NCBI RefSeq assembly: GCF_022288725.1
Contig: NZ_JAKNTA010000009.1
Coordinates: forward strand, 126,784 to 190,783
Reading direction: 5' to 3'
Length of the DNA stretch: 64,000 bases
DNA from: Kitasatospora sp. A2-31
GTDB taxonomy: Bacteria; Actinomycetota; Actinomycetes; Streptomycetales; Streptomycetaceae
Numbering within the stretch: the first letter of the stretch is position 1; every line of letters starts with the position of its first letter. Both the position numbers and the translations under genes were made by a program. This document shows positions 52,257 through 63,399 of this stretch, piece after piece. The notes under the pieces are model-generated. The model worked only from the letters and a program-made list of their open reading frames with translations. It had not been told where the DNA came from and ran no database searches.

Positions 52257-53015
52257 TCAGGACTCCGGGCGCAGCATCGGCGGGTTGAGCACGGTGGCGC
52301 CGCCGGCGGTGAACAGCTGTGCCGGGCGCCCGCCCTGACGGGTCGTCGTGCCGCCGGAGGGCAGCAGGAAGCCCGGCGTGCCGGTGACCTTGCGGTGGAA
52401 GTTCCGCGGGTCGAGCACCACGCCCCACACGGCCTCGTAGACCCGGCGCAGCTCGCCGACGGTGAACTCGGTCGGGCAGAAGGCCGTGGCGAGCGAGGAG
52501 TACTCGATCTTGGAGCGGGCGCGCTCGACCCCGTCGGCCAGGATGAGGCCGTGGTCGAAGGCGAGCGGGACGCCGTCCGCCGGGCTCTTCCCGAGCAGTT
52601 CGGTGACGGGTGCCCAGCGGGCGCTGCTGGCGTCGCCGCCGGCCCGCGGGGTGGGCAGGTCGGGCGCCAGGACCAGGTAGGCGACGCTGACCACCCTCAT
52701 CCGCGGGTCGCGCTGCGGGTGGCCGTAGGTGGCGAGCTGTTCCAGGTGGGCCCCGGCCGTGCCGGGGCCTGCCGTCTCGTGGCCGGGGGCGGAGTACGCA
52801 CGCAGGCCGGTCTCCTCGGCGAGCTCCCGGGAGGCCGCCTCGGCCAGGCCCTCGTCCGGGCGGACGAAGCCGCCGGGCAGGGCCCAGTAACCCTGGAAGG
52901 GCGGCTCGCCCCGGCGGACCAGCAGGGCGCAGAGCTCATGGTCCCGAACCGTCAGCACCACCAGGTCGACCGTGACAGCGAACGGGGGGAAGGCCGACGG
53001 GTCATAACGCGACAT
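52257..53015 (-). CDS. NUDIX hydrolase with C-terminal winged helix (NrtR-like)
   Basis: A 252-residue protein. NUDIX domain about 10-150 with an intact box: GGFVRPDEGLAEAASRELAEETGL (cited in parts: GGFVRPDEG, RELAEETG). C-terminal about 165-240 has FTVGELRRVYEAVWG and DPRNFHRKV, typical of NrtR-family DNA-binding NUDIX proteins that control NAD synthesis. Unlike many NrtR regulators it retains the catalytic Glu residues, so hydrolysis and regulation are both possible. The ATG at 53015 begins the conserved YDPSAFPPFAVTVDLVV; an ATG 12 bp upstream is also possible. Confidence 0.88.
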   Translation of the reverse strand: MSRYDPSAFPPFAVTVDLVVLTVRDHELCALLVRRGEPPFQGYWALPGGFVRPDEGLAEAASRELAEETGLRAYSAPGHETAGPGTAGAHLEQLATYGHPQRDPRMRVVSVAYLVLAPDLPTPRAGGDASSARWAPVTELLGKSPADGVPLAFDHGLILADGVERARSKIEYSSLATAFCPTEFTVGELRRVYEAVWGVVLDPRNFHRKVTGTPGFLLPSGGTTTRQGGRPAQLFTAGGATVLNPPMLRPES

Positions 53016-53025
53016 GGCGACGATC

Positions 53026-53048
53026 ATAGTCGTCTTTCTGACGATAAG
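53026..53048. promoter_or_regulatory. Inverted-repeat element upstream of the NUDIX gene
   Basis: ATAGTCGTC-TTTCT-GACGATAAG has arms matching at 7 of 9 positions, and lies 11 bp upstream of the NUDIX start. It is a candidate autoregulatory site of the NrtR-like protein. Confidence 0.35.
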
Positions 53049-53133
53049 CACAGGCCCGTGCACGGACCGTGCCCCGGCGGTACCTGACCGCTTCCGCCCG
53101 CCCTGCGGGACGGGCGGTGCAGGGGCCGCCCAC

Positions 53134-53206
53134 GGGCCGGGCCGACGACGGCCGACGACGGGCCGGGCCCACGACGGCCGACGACGGGCCGGGCCGACGA
53201 CGGACG
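53134..53206. repeat. 26-bp tandem repeat, about 2.8 copies
   Basis: The unit begins GGGCCGGGCCGACGACGG and lies at 53134-53159, 53160-53185 (one change) and partly 53186-53206. It occupies the gap between the NUDIX promoter and the debranching-enzyme stop. Confidence 0.8.
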
Positions 53207-53320
53207 GACCGCGGGCTGAGCCGGCACCCGGCAACCCGGCCGGGCGGCGGGGGCGACGGAGGCGGGGCCGGCCGTCCGGCCCCGGCCGGCCCGGCACGCC
53301 CTCCCGCGCACCGGAGGGCG

Positions 53321-55480
53321 TCAGCGGGCGACCAGCTGCAGGTCGGCGGACGCCTCCTCCACCATGGCCACGCCGATCCGGCTCACCCGGACCGAGAACG
53401 GCTCGCCGGCCACCCGCAACCCGGTCAGCTGCAGCTCGCCGAGCGGTGCCGTGCTGGCCGGCCGGACCAGCACCCGCCCGCCCGGGACGTCGGGCCGGAC
53501 CCCGGCGAGCGCGAACACCGCGTGCACCGCCCCGGCCGCCGACACCGCCGCCGGTCGGCAGGCTCCCGGGTGCGGCACCGGCGGGCAGCCGGGCGTGCGC
53601 TGCTCCCCCGCGTACATCTCGGGCAGTCGGCCCTCGAAGTGGGCGGCCGCGCCCAGCAGGCCCTCCAGCAGGGCGCCGGCCTCGTTCTCGTGTCCGGCCT
53701 CCGCCAGCCCGGCGACCGCCAGGGCGGTCTCGTGGACCCGCACCGCGCCGCTCCGGTGGCCGAGCGGGTTGAACCGGGGCGACTTGGCGCTGAGCGTGCG
53801 CAGGCCCCAACCGCTGTCCAGCTCCGGCGCGGCCAGCCGCTGGGCGAGCAGCCTGGTCTGCTCGCGGTCCAGCAGGCTCTCGTGGCGACCGCCGTCGGCA
53901 CAGAGCCCCGGGTCGAGCAGGTGGACGGCGGTGGAGGCGACCGCGGGCAGCGGCTGGCCGCCCGGTGCGAGACCGGCCGCCGGGCGCCCGCCGGAGAAGT
54001 CGTCGATCCAGAACCGGTCGCGGAAGCGCCCGCGCAGCTCGGCGGCCCACCCGCGCCACTCCTCGGCGCCCGGGCGGCCGAAGGCCTCCAGCAGCTCGGC
54101 CCCGTGCAGGGCGGCCCGGTGCGCCTGCGCCTGGACCTCGGCGCGGGCCGCCACCGGGTGGGCGGAGCGTTCCTCCACCGGTCGGCTCAGGTCGGTGACG
54201 AAGCCGTCGACCAGGCCCCCGCGCAGGGCGCCGAGGGCGCGCTCGGCGGCCGGGAGCAGCTCGGCCACCTCCTGCCGGGGCAGGCCCCACCGCCAGGCCT
54301 CGGCCAGCACCGTGACGAACAGCAGGGTGGCCTCGGTGGCGGTGCACGTGGGGGGCAGCTCGGGGCCGCCGTGCCGGAGCGCGCCCGGCAGCAGTCCCTC
54401 GGGCCGCGGGCCGGACCGGCCGGGGCCTCCCGGCGTGCCCGGGCCGGCGCCGGGGTGGAGCTGCTGGCGGCGGGCCAGCGCCCGCAGGGTGCCGGCGGCC
54501 AGCCGGGTGCCCAGCGGGAGGGTCAGCCGGGCGGCCCAGAGCGCGTCGGCCGGGGTGAGGCCGAACCGCCAGGGCGCGCCGGAGGCCGGATAGAGGTCGG
54601 TCGGGCGGTCCGGGTCGGCGAACAGCAGGCCGCCGAGCGCCTCCAGCGAGCGGGAGACCACCGTGCCGACCCGGGAGTCGTCGCTGCGGACCTCGGGCTC
54701 CGCCCAGGGCAGCGGGACGCCGGTGCCCCGGCCACCCGGCGGACGCGGCCCGGGGGCGGTGGTCTCCAGCTCGGCGCGGAGCTCCACCGACCAGCGGCCA
54801 CCGGGCTGCACCTCGAGGTCCCAGCGGAGCACGCCCGCGCCCGCGAGAACGGCGTGCGGCGAGGGCTTGGCGCTGACCACCGCGCTGTGGGCGGGGCCGA
54901 CCCAGCGCAGGCCGGCGGACTGCACCTGGCCGGGCAGGTCCGGCGGGCGGTGGCCGGCGGCGATCTCGCCGACCGGGCCGAGGTCGGTGCCGAGTGCGAT
55001 CTCCAGCGGCAGCCGGGCAGGTCGGCTGCCGGTGTTGCGCACGGTCACGGTCTCCACGCCGTCGGCGTGGCGCAGCCGCTCGACGGTGAGCGCCGGGTCG
55101 GGGTCGAGGTCGCCGGGGATGCGGACGGCGCCGAGGAAACGGGCCTGCGCCGAGGTGATCAGGGTGCCCTGGAGCGGCAGCGGCTCCATGCCGCCGATCC
55201 GCAGCTCCATCCGGGCGACCACCCGCAGGCCGGAACGGTAGAAGCCGTGGAGACCGTGGCCGCGCAGCTGTCCGTCCGGGCCGGAGGCGGCCATCGCGGG
55301 CGCGTTCACGCAGAGCACCGCGTGGTGGGCGGGGGCCGGCTGCGGACGCGGCGGTGCGGCAGGCCGGGCCTGGCCGGCAGGTCCGGCCCCCGGGGCCTGG
55401 TCGGGCCGGCCGACCGGTCTGGGGGGCGCGCCGACCACGCTCTCGGCCGGCACGGCCTGTGGTGGCCTCATGGCGGTCAC
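53321..55480 (-). CDS. Glycogen debranching-type glycosidase (amylo-alpha-1,6-glucosidase family)
   Basis: A 719-residue protein. A Pro-rich leader of about 50 residues precedes an N-terminal GDE domain (VLCVNAPAMAASGPDGQLRG, LHGFYRSGLRVVARMELRI) and a C-terminal (alpha/alpha)6 glycosidase domain with PASGAPWRFGLTPADALWAA, PTCTATEATLLFV and GWGLRTLSAKSPRFNPLGHR (about residue 590). This class includes debranching enzymes acting on alpha-1,6 branches; the expected catalytic Asp/Glu could not be assigned with certainty. GGAGGAGA lies upstream of the GTG. Its stop is followed by the 26-bp repeat, and it is divergent from the peptidase gene. Confidence 0.82.
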   Translation of the reverse strand: MTAMRPPQAVPAESVVGAPPRPVGRPDQAPGAGPAGQARPAAPPRPQPAPAHHAVLCVNAPAMAASGPDGQLRGHGLHGFYRSGLRVVARMELRIGGMEPLPLQGTLITSAQARFLGAVRIPGDLDPDPALTVERLRHADGVETVTVRNTGSRPARLPLEIALGTDLGPVGEIAAGHRPPDLPGQVQSAGLRWVGPAHSAVVSAKPSPHAVLAGAGVLRWDLEVQPGGRWSVELRAELETTAPGPRPPGGRGTGVPLPWAEPEVRSDDSRVGTVVSRSLEALGGLLFADPDRPTDLYPASGAPWRFGLTPADALWAARLTLPLGTRLAAGTLRALARRQQLHPGAGPGTPGGPGRSGPRPEGLLPGALRHGGPELPPTCTATEATLLFVTVLAEAWRWGLPRQEVAELLPAAERALGALRGGLVDGFVTDLSRPVEERSAHPVAARAEVQAQAHRAALHGAELLEAFGRPGAEEWRGWAAELRGRFRDRFWIDDFSGGRPAAGLAPGGQPLPAVASTAVHLLDPGLCADGGRHESLLDREQTRLLAQRLAAPELDSGWGLRTLSAKSPRFNPLGHRSGAVRVHETALAVAGLAEAGHENEAGALLEGLLGAAAHFEGRLPEMYAGEQRTPGCPPVPHPGACRPAAVSAAGAVHAVFALAGVRPDVPGGRVLVRPASTAPLGELQLTGLRVAGEPFSVRVSRIGVAMVEEASADLQLVAR

Positions 55481-56292
55481 CGGACTCTCCTCCCTCGGCG
55501 GTCCGGTGGCCGGTCAGGCCGGTGGGCCGCGAGCATGCTCGATCGCGTACTGGTGGTGCCGGGCCGGCGGGGGGTGCCCGCCGGCTTGTCTGCCGTGCTG
55601 GCCGTACCCGCCGGGGGGTCGTGCCATGCGGTGCGCGGTACCCCTGCGGTACCCGCTCCGCGTCCCGCCCCGGGCACCCCGTTGTGCCCGGCACGTCGTC
55701 ATGTCCGCCGTCCGGCCCCAACCTGACGCCGTACCACGGCCGGAACCGCCGCACCGGCCGACCACCGCTGCCGTGGACGGGTCGGTGGTGCGTCCCCGTC
55801 CCCCGCCGTCCGGCGCTCCGGAGTCCGGCGCGCTGTCGACGCCCCGGCCGGCTCGCCGCCGTCCGGCCACCGTGGACGCCCGGACCGCTCGTGCCCACCG
55901 GCGCGGCGCGCCGCGCCCACCGCTGCCGGAGGGCCGGAGACCGTCCGGGCGCAGTGCCCCCGGGTTGAACGCCGCCGACCGGGCCCAGGTAACGCCCGGG
56001 GCGCCGATCCGGTCGACCGGACCCGGGCGCGCTCGCCCGTGGCGCCGCTGCCGTCGGGCGGTGCACGCCCGGACGGTGCCGTTGCGGGACGGACCCGGCC
56101 GGAGGGGAGCCGCTCTGGTGGAGCCGGCATCCCCGCCGCCCCCGGGTGCCGTCGACGGGTGACCGTCGAGGGGCCACCGCCGAACCGGCGTCCGACCGCC
56201 GTCAGGATACGGTGCGGGGGTCGCGGCGCCCGCACCGGCGACACCGCTGACGGCGACGCGACCGCTGTGACCTGCACATACCGAGGAGTTGT
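55481..56292. other. Large intergenic region, 812 bp
   Basis: The largest gene-free stretch. It separates divergent genes. Both strands have open frames only because of base composition, with no plausible protein. No clear promoter, repeat array or RNA could be assigned. Confidence 0.45.
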
Positions 56293-57603
56293 ATGTCTAC
56301 CGCCAGCCGGCTGCCCGGGATCGTCACGACCGACCACGTCTTCCAGCTGCCCCTCGACCACGCCTCCCCGCAGGGGGAGCAGATCGACGTGTACGCCCGC
56401 GAGGTGGTGGCGTCGGGCCGCGAGAAGGACGACCTGCCCTGGCTGCTCTTCCTCCAGGGCGGACCGGGCGGCAAGGCCGGGCGCCCGCTCGGCCGGGACG
56501 GGTGGCTGGAGCGCGCCCTCGACGACTACCGGGTGCTCCTGCTCGACCAGCGCGGCACCGGGCGGTCCACGCCCGCCAACCGGCAGAGCCTCGCCCGGCG
56601 CGGCGGCGCCCCGGAGCAGGCGGACTACCTCGCGCACTTCCGCGCGGACTCGATCGTCCGGGACGCCGAGCTGATCCGCCGTCGGCTGGTCGGCGACCGC
56701 CGCTGGAGCGTGCTCGGCCAGAGCTTCGGCGGCTTCTGCACCCTCACCTACCTCTCGATCGCGCCCGAGGGCCTGTACGAGGCCTTCATCACCGGCGGCC
56801 TGGCCGGCCTGCGCAGCTCGGCCGACGACGTCTACCGGGCGGCCTACCCCCGGGTCGTCCGCAAGAACGAGGAGCACTACGCCCGCTACCCGCAGGACGT
56901 CGACGCGGTCCGGCGGATCGCCGCGCACCTGGCCGCCGCCCCCGCCACCCTGCCGGACGGCGGACTGCTCACCGTCGAGGCGTTCCAGGCGCTGGGGCTG
57001 ATGCTCGGCGCCGGGAGCGGATCCGGCACCCTGCACTACCTCCTGGAGGAGGCCTGGGTGGAGGGCGTGGCCGGGCCGGAGCTGTCCGACACCTTCCTGG
57101 CCGGTGCGCAGGCCAAGCTCTCCTTCGCCGAGGGGCCGCTCTACGCCGTGCTGCACGAGTCGATCTACGGCCAGCGCTCGGTGGACCCGGCCGGGACGGC
57201 CTGGTCGGCCGAGCGCGTCCGCAAGGAGTTCCCGGAGTTCGACGCCCGCACGGCGCTGGAGTCCGGCGCACCGGTCCTGTTCACCGGGGAGATGATCTAC
57301 CCCTGGATGTTCGACACCGACCCGTCGCTGCGCCCGCTCAAGGAGGCCGCGGACCTGCTCGCCGCCCGCACCGACTGGGCCGACCTCTACGACCCGGTGC
57401 GGCTGGCCGCCAACGAGGTGCCGGTGGTGGCGGCCGTGTACCACGACGACATGTACGTGGACACGGCCGATTCCCTGCAGACCGCCCGTGCGGTGCGCGG
57501 CCTGCGGACGTGGATCACCAACGAGTGGGAGCACGACGGCCTGCGGGTGAGCGGGGGCAAGGTGCTCGACCGGCTGATCGCCATGATGCGCGGCGAGGTC
57601 TAG
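56293..57603 (+). CDS. Alpha/beta hydrolase, proline iminopeptidase-like (S33)
   Basis: A 436-residue serine peptidase of family S33. Oxyanion-hole region LFLQGGPGGKAG (HGGPG-type motif), DQRGTGRSTPA, the nucleophile elbow in GQSFGGFCTL (Ser about 149) and the His-bearing C-terminal NEWEHDGLRVSGG (about 421). S33 enzymes cleave N-terminal proline from peptides. No signal sequence, so it probably acts inside the cell. AGGAG precedes the ATG by 6 bp. It converges on the DUF4192 gene through a hairpin. Confidence 0.92.
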   Translation: MSTASRLPGIVTTDHVFQLPLDHASPQGEQIDVYAREVVASGREKDDLPWLLFLQGGPGGKAGRPLGRDGWLERALDDYRVLLLDQRGTGRSTPANRQSLARRGGAPEQADYLAHFRADSIVRDAELIRRRLVGDRRWSVLGQSFGGFCTLTYLSIAPEGLYEAFITGGLAGLRSSADDVYRAAYPRVVRKNEEHYARYPQDVDAVRRIAAHLAAAPATLPDGGLLTVEAFQALGLMLGAGSGSGTLHYLLEEAWVEGVAGPELSDTFLAGAQAKLSFAEGPLYAVLHESIYGQRSVDPAGTAWSAERVRKEFPEFDARTALESGAPVLFTGEMIYPWMFDTDPSLRPLKEAADLLAARTDWADLYDPVRLAANEVPVVAAVYHDDMYVDTADSLQTARAVRGLRTWITNEWEHDGLRVSGGKVLDRLIAMMRGEV

Positions 57604-57634
57604 CGGGCGGGAGCACCCCGGGGCGAAGCACGGT

Positions 57635-57660
57635 CCGGCCCGGCGGGTCCGCCGGGCCGG
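57635..57660. terminator. Bidirectional terminator S33 / DUF4192
   Basis: 12-bp perfect arms CCGGCCCGGCGG/CCGCCGGGCCGG with a 2-nt centre, 32 bp after the peptidase stop and 43 bp beyond the DUF4192 stop on the other strand. Confidence 0.7.
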
Positions 57661-57703
57661 GAAGGAGGACCGCCCGGCCCGGCCGGCCCCGGCGGCCCGG
57701 CAC

Positions 57704-59563
57704 TCACTGCACATGCCGACGTCCGATCGCCGGACCCCGGGCGTCGTGGCAACGGCCCAGCCGGCCGGCCTGCGGGGTGGGCGTGACCACGCCGGCCGCC
57801 CAGGGCGACGGGCGGCCGAGCCGCAGCCCGCGGCCGGGGTCCGCAGGGGAGGGCGGCCGGCGCCCCGGCGGCACGCCTCGGCCCGGCAGCGGCCCGGCGC
57901 TCGGGCCGACCCCGGCCCGCCCGTCGCCCGTCCCGTGGTCGGGGCCGGCCGCGCAGCCGAAGCCCCGCTCCCGCATCAGCCTCTTCTTCGCGGATCCGCC
58001 GCCGTCCGGTGCACCCCCGGCCGCGCGGCGGGAGGGCGGAAGGCTCGGCCCGGGTGCCCGTCCGGGATCGGGGGGTCCGGGAGCCCCGGGAGCGGGTGGC
58101 GGGGTCTCCCGCCGGGCACGCCGCCGCCGGGGGCGCGCGGAGCCCGGCGCTCGGGGGCCGTCCGGCCCGTCCGACCCGTCCCGCCCGTCCGACCCGTCCC
58201 GCCCGTCCCGCCCGCCCCGCTCGTCCCGCCCGTCCGCCGGATCGGACCCCGGCCCCGCCGGAGGCCCTTCTTCCCGCTCCGGCCCGGCGGCCCCGGCCGT
58301 CGAACCGGTCCCCACCGCGCCGGGCCCCGGCCGCCCGTCGGCCGGTGCCGGTGCCGCCGGCGGCACCGGATCCGCGTCCGATCCACCGCTCCCGGCCGCA
58401 CCACCGTCCTCCCCCGCCTCGGCGGCCGCGCTCCCGGCGGCCTGCGGGCCGCCCCCGGCCGGGCTGCTCCGGCGACGCCGCTCGGCGTCGGCGCGGGCGA
58501 GGAGCGGGGCCGGCGAGAGGCCGGCGTTCAGCGACTCGTAGAGCAACTGGGCCAGCAGGTACGAGGGGTCGAGGCGCAGTGTGTGGGCGAGCACCACCCG
58601 GGCCGTCGCGGTGTCCCCGGCCACCCAGGACACCCAGGCGAGCAGGGTGAGCGGGGGCGGGGCGTATCCCGTGTAAGGCGGCACGCAGCGCCGGGCGAGG
58701 AATCGCCAGAGCCGCTGGGCGGGCGCGAGCTCGGCCGGCCTCGCGTACTCCGCGGCGCGGTCCCGGACGCGGCGGTCCTGGAGGGCGACGAGCAGGCGGG
58801 CCGCCCGCAGCTCGTCGAGTTCGCCGGCGCCGGTCGCGAACTCGGCGACGGCCTGGTCGAGCAGCGCGGCGCCCCGCTGCTCGGCCCGCGGCCACCCGCG
58901 CGCGGCGCCCATGGCGCGCTCCGCGCGGGCGAGAGCGCGCCGCTGGGCGTCCGCACCGGGCGGGCCGATCGGGGTCAGCCCGGCGACGATCGACTTGCGG
59001 CTGCCGCGCGGTGCCAGGCCCGCGACGGTGGCCGCGACGGCGACCGGGCCGGGGCCGGGGGCGTGTCGGACCGGGTGGCCGGCCGGATCGCAGCACCCCT
59101 GGCGGCGGCAGAGGAAGGACCACCAGCGGCCGGCCGAGACGCAGAGCGACTCCTTCACCGCCACTCCCCTGTTCTCGAACGCCGTCTGCAGCTCCGCCGC
59201 GAGCGGGCCGAGCCGCTCCCGGACGGGCGGGCCGTGCGGGGTGCCGGGATCGGGGCCGGGATCCTGGCAGAGGTAGAGGAGCACCTGGGCCGGGCGGTGG
59301 TCGCGCCGCTCGGACAGGCCGACCAGGAGGGCGGCCGTCTCGTCGGCCGCGGCTGGCCACTGCGCGGGCGAGTCGGGGAGATCGAGCCGGATCACGCCGC
59401 CCTGGTGGAGGTCCGGCCCCTGGAGGCCGACGGCGACGATGCTGTCGTCGGGGTAGAACCCCAACAGGTAGGGCAGCAGCTCGGCCATGTCGGCCGGGCC
59501 GCGCATGGTGACCGTTCGCGGACCGGCGGGGCCGAAGGGCAGCGGAATGCGCGCGTTGTTCAT
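57704..59563 (-). CDS. DUF4192 domain-containing protein with collagen-like tail
   Basis: A 619-residue protein. The N-terminal about 365 residues match DUF4192: LLPYLLGFYPDDSIVAVGLQ, LYLCQDPGPDPGTP and WWSFLCRRQGCCDPAG with clustered Cys. The last about 250 residues are low-complexity, with GRDGRDGSDGRDGSDGPDG encoded by 9-bp repeats near 58155-58235, then basic and Pro-rich sequence. The usual family members are shorter (recollection), so the tail is an expansion or a frameshifted extension. Function unknown; possibly cytoplasmic. Divergent from recQ across DnaA-like boxes. Confidence 0.85.
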   Translation of the reverse strand: MNNARIPLPFGPAGPRTVTMRGPADMAELLPYLLGFYPDDSIVAVGLQGPDLHQGGVIRLDLPDSPAQWPAAADETAALLVGLSERRDHRPAQVLLYLCQDPGPDPGTPHGPPVRERLGPLAAELQTAFENRGVAVKESLCVSAGRWWSFLCRRQGCCDPAGHPVRHAPGPGPVAVAATVAGLAPRGSRKSIVAGLTPIGPPGADAQRRALARAERAMGAARGWPRAEQRGAALLDQAVAEFATGAGELDELRAARLLVALQDRRVRDRAAEYARPAELAPAQRLWRFLARRCVPPYTGYAPPPLTLLAWVSWVAGDTATARVVLAHTLRLDPSYLLAQLLYESLNAGLSPAPLLARADAERRRRSSPAGGGPQAAGSAAAEAGEDGGAAGSGGSDADPVPPAAPAPADGRPGPGAVGTGSTAGAAGPEREEGPPAGPGSDPADGRDERGGRDGRDGSDGRDGSDGPDGPRAPGSARPRRRRARRETPPPAPGAPGPPDPGRAPGPSLPPSRRAAGGAPDGGGSAKKRLMRERGFGCAAGPDHGTGDGRAGVGPSAGPLPGRGVPPGRRPPSPADPGRGLRLGRPSPWAAGVVTPTPQAGRLGRCHDARGPAIGRRHVQ

Positions 59564-59615
59564 GCCGGGAAGAGTGCCGCCATTTCGCGAACGGCCCGGA
59601 ATGTTTCGGATTCCC

Positions 59616-59641
59616 TGTGGACAACTCCCGCCTGTGGATAA
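59616..59641. promoter_or_regulatory. Pair of DnaA-box-like nonamers
   Basis: TGTGGACAA (59616-59624) and TGTGGATAA (59633-59641) are in the same orientation, 17 bp apart start to start. Their reverse complements TTGTCCACA and TTATCCACA equal the Streptomyces and E. coli DnaA-box consensus respectively. They lie in the 231-bp region between the DUF4192 and recQ genes. Confidence 0.6.
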
Positions 59642-59794
59642 AACCTCCTCCTTTCGAGTAGCCCTTCGCCACTCCCCCGGGGGATATCTGACGGCCGTTC
59701 AGCTGGAAAGCGGATGAAATGACGCGGATCTCCGCCCGGCCGTGAACGTCCGCGGACCCTCGCCGTTCGCCCGTTGTCGGCACCTCGGGGTTTC

Positions 59795-62053
<2,259 letters not shown>

Positions 62054-62458
62054 ACGGCCGGCGCCGAGGGGAACGACGGGGCAGAACGGGCCCGCGGAAG
62101 GAACCGGCGGTACTGCCGTCACCCGAATGGAGTAATGGGGGCCGGCACCTCACGCAGCGGCCGCACGGCCGGACGGAACGCACGACGATCTACGAACGGG
62201 AGGAAGAGCCCGTGCTCCAGGCACTTCGCGGTGCTCTTCGGTTCGCCGGGACCGCAATCCCGCACCGGCCGAGTGATTCCCGCCCGACTGTGGAATATAT
62301 CCGGCAGAAGCAGGACTTTCGGGCGGCGTTCATCATTTCATCGTTGCCGCTCCGCCCCATCTGCCCTGAGAATTGGACGGTACCCGCAACCCGGTCCGAC
62401 GGACCAGGCCTTTGGCGTACGTGCGCACCCGCGCGCCCGTGGGTCGGGAAGGAGGATC
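62054..62458. other. Intergenic region after recQ
   Basis: 405 bp. An AT-richer stretch TGGAATATATCCGGC (about 62290-62305) and TTCATCATTTCATCG (about 62329-62345) may belong to the promoter of the following gene. No coding frame with known relatives was found. Confidence 0.45.
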
Positions 62459-63154
62459 GTGATCAACGGTATCGACCGCGATCAGTATCCCCTCGCCCGG
62501 AGCTCGTCGCCCAGACGGGTGCTGGATCTGGAGGCGTGGGCGACCGCGGCGATCCCGTTGCTCCGCGATCCGCGCGAGTTCGTCCCGGAACTCCACCAGC
62601 GGCACCTGCCGCAACCGGGCACGGTCGTGATCGCCGTCCTGGACGCCTCGCACCGGCTGACCGCCTCGGCCTCGTTCACGCCCTGGCCCCACGACACCGA
62701 CGGCTGGCAGCACCGCAACGCGCTCCTCGGCCACCTGCGCCAGGTCACCCCGCACGACCTGCGGCAGCCGGCGCCGAGCCGGACGGCCGTACTGCTGCGC
62801 TGCCGGGAGGGCGCGGCCGGCTGGACGGAGCAGGACGGCGCCTGGATGTGGGCGCTGCAGGACGCGGCCGTCCTGCACGGCCTGCGCTGCGGCTCCTACA
62901 TCACGCTGACGCCGGCGGGCTGGCAGATCCTCGGCGACGGGCGGACCGGGCGCAACCCGCACTCGGGCTCCTGGGCGGACGGGCCGGTGCACACCGTGAC
63001 GGAGCTGCCCCCACGCTCGGCGCTGCGCCAGACCTCGGAGCGGTCGGCCCAGGCCGGGGAGCGCGCGCAGCGCTCCCGACCGACGGCCGAGCCGCCCTGG
63101 GCACCCGCCGGGGTGGCGGCGATCGATCCGGTCCGGCGCACCGGCACCTGCTGA
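62459..63154 (+). CDS. Hypothetical protein
   Basis: A 231-residue soluble protein I do not recognise with confidence. VVIAVLDASHRLTASASF followed by HGLRCGSYITLTPAGWQIL suggests a compact alpha/beta fold; the first 160 residues are globular and the last 65 are low-complexity and basic (QAGERAQRSRPTAE). GGAAGGAGG sits directly before the GTG, a strong ribosome site. The gene has its own promoter-like upstream sequence. A loose likeness to RadC-type domains was considered but is not supported. Confidence 0.75.
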   Translation: MINGIDRDQYPLARSSSPRRVLDLEAWATAAIPLLRDPREFVPELHQRHLPQPGTVVIAVLDASHRLTASASFTPWPHDTDGWQHRNALLGHLRQVTPHDLRQPAPSRTAVLLRCREGAAGWTEQDGAWMWALQDAAVLHGLRCGSYITLTPAGWQILGDGRTGRNPHSGSWADGPVHTVTELPPRSALRQTSERSAQAGERAQRSRPTAEPPWAPAGVAAIDPVRRTGTC

Positions 63155-63309
63155 CCCGACCGGCGGGCCCACCCCCGGGCACGGCAACCCGCACCGCGAT
63201 TCACTCCGCAGCCCGCACGGGCAGGGCGGCCGGAAGGACGACCGGCCGAGCACCACGGCCACGGCGACACCGCCCGAGCCGGCGGGCCCCCGACCGCGCC
63301 GCGCACGAT

Positions 63310-63340
63310 CCGGGCCCGGTGCCGAGGGCACCGGGCCCGG
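63310..63340. terminator. Bidirectional terminator near the right edge
   Basis: Perfect 14-bp arms CCGGGCCCGGTGCC/GGCACCGGGCCCGG with a GAG loop, between convergent genes ending at 63154 and 63400. Confidence 0.88.
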
Positions 63341-63399
63341 ACGGCCGGCAGGAACCACGGGCGCTCAACCGGCGCTCGGCCGGTCCCCGGCGCCGGACG

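Noticed and set aside
53016..56177. Long minus-strand frame joining the NUDIX gene to sequence upstream
   Set aside because: Only the NUDIX part (52257-53015) has family motifs. The rest is the shadow of the debranching-enzyme gene and intergenic DNA.
62459..63154. RadC/JAB-domain protein
   Set aside because: The metal motif (HxHxn SxxD) of that family is missing.
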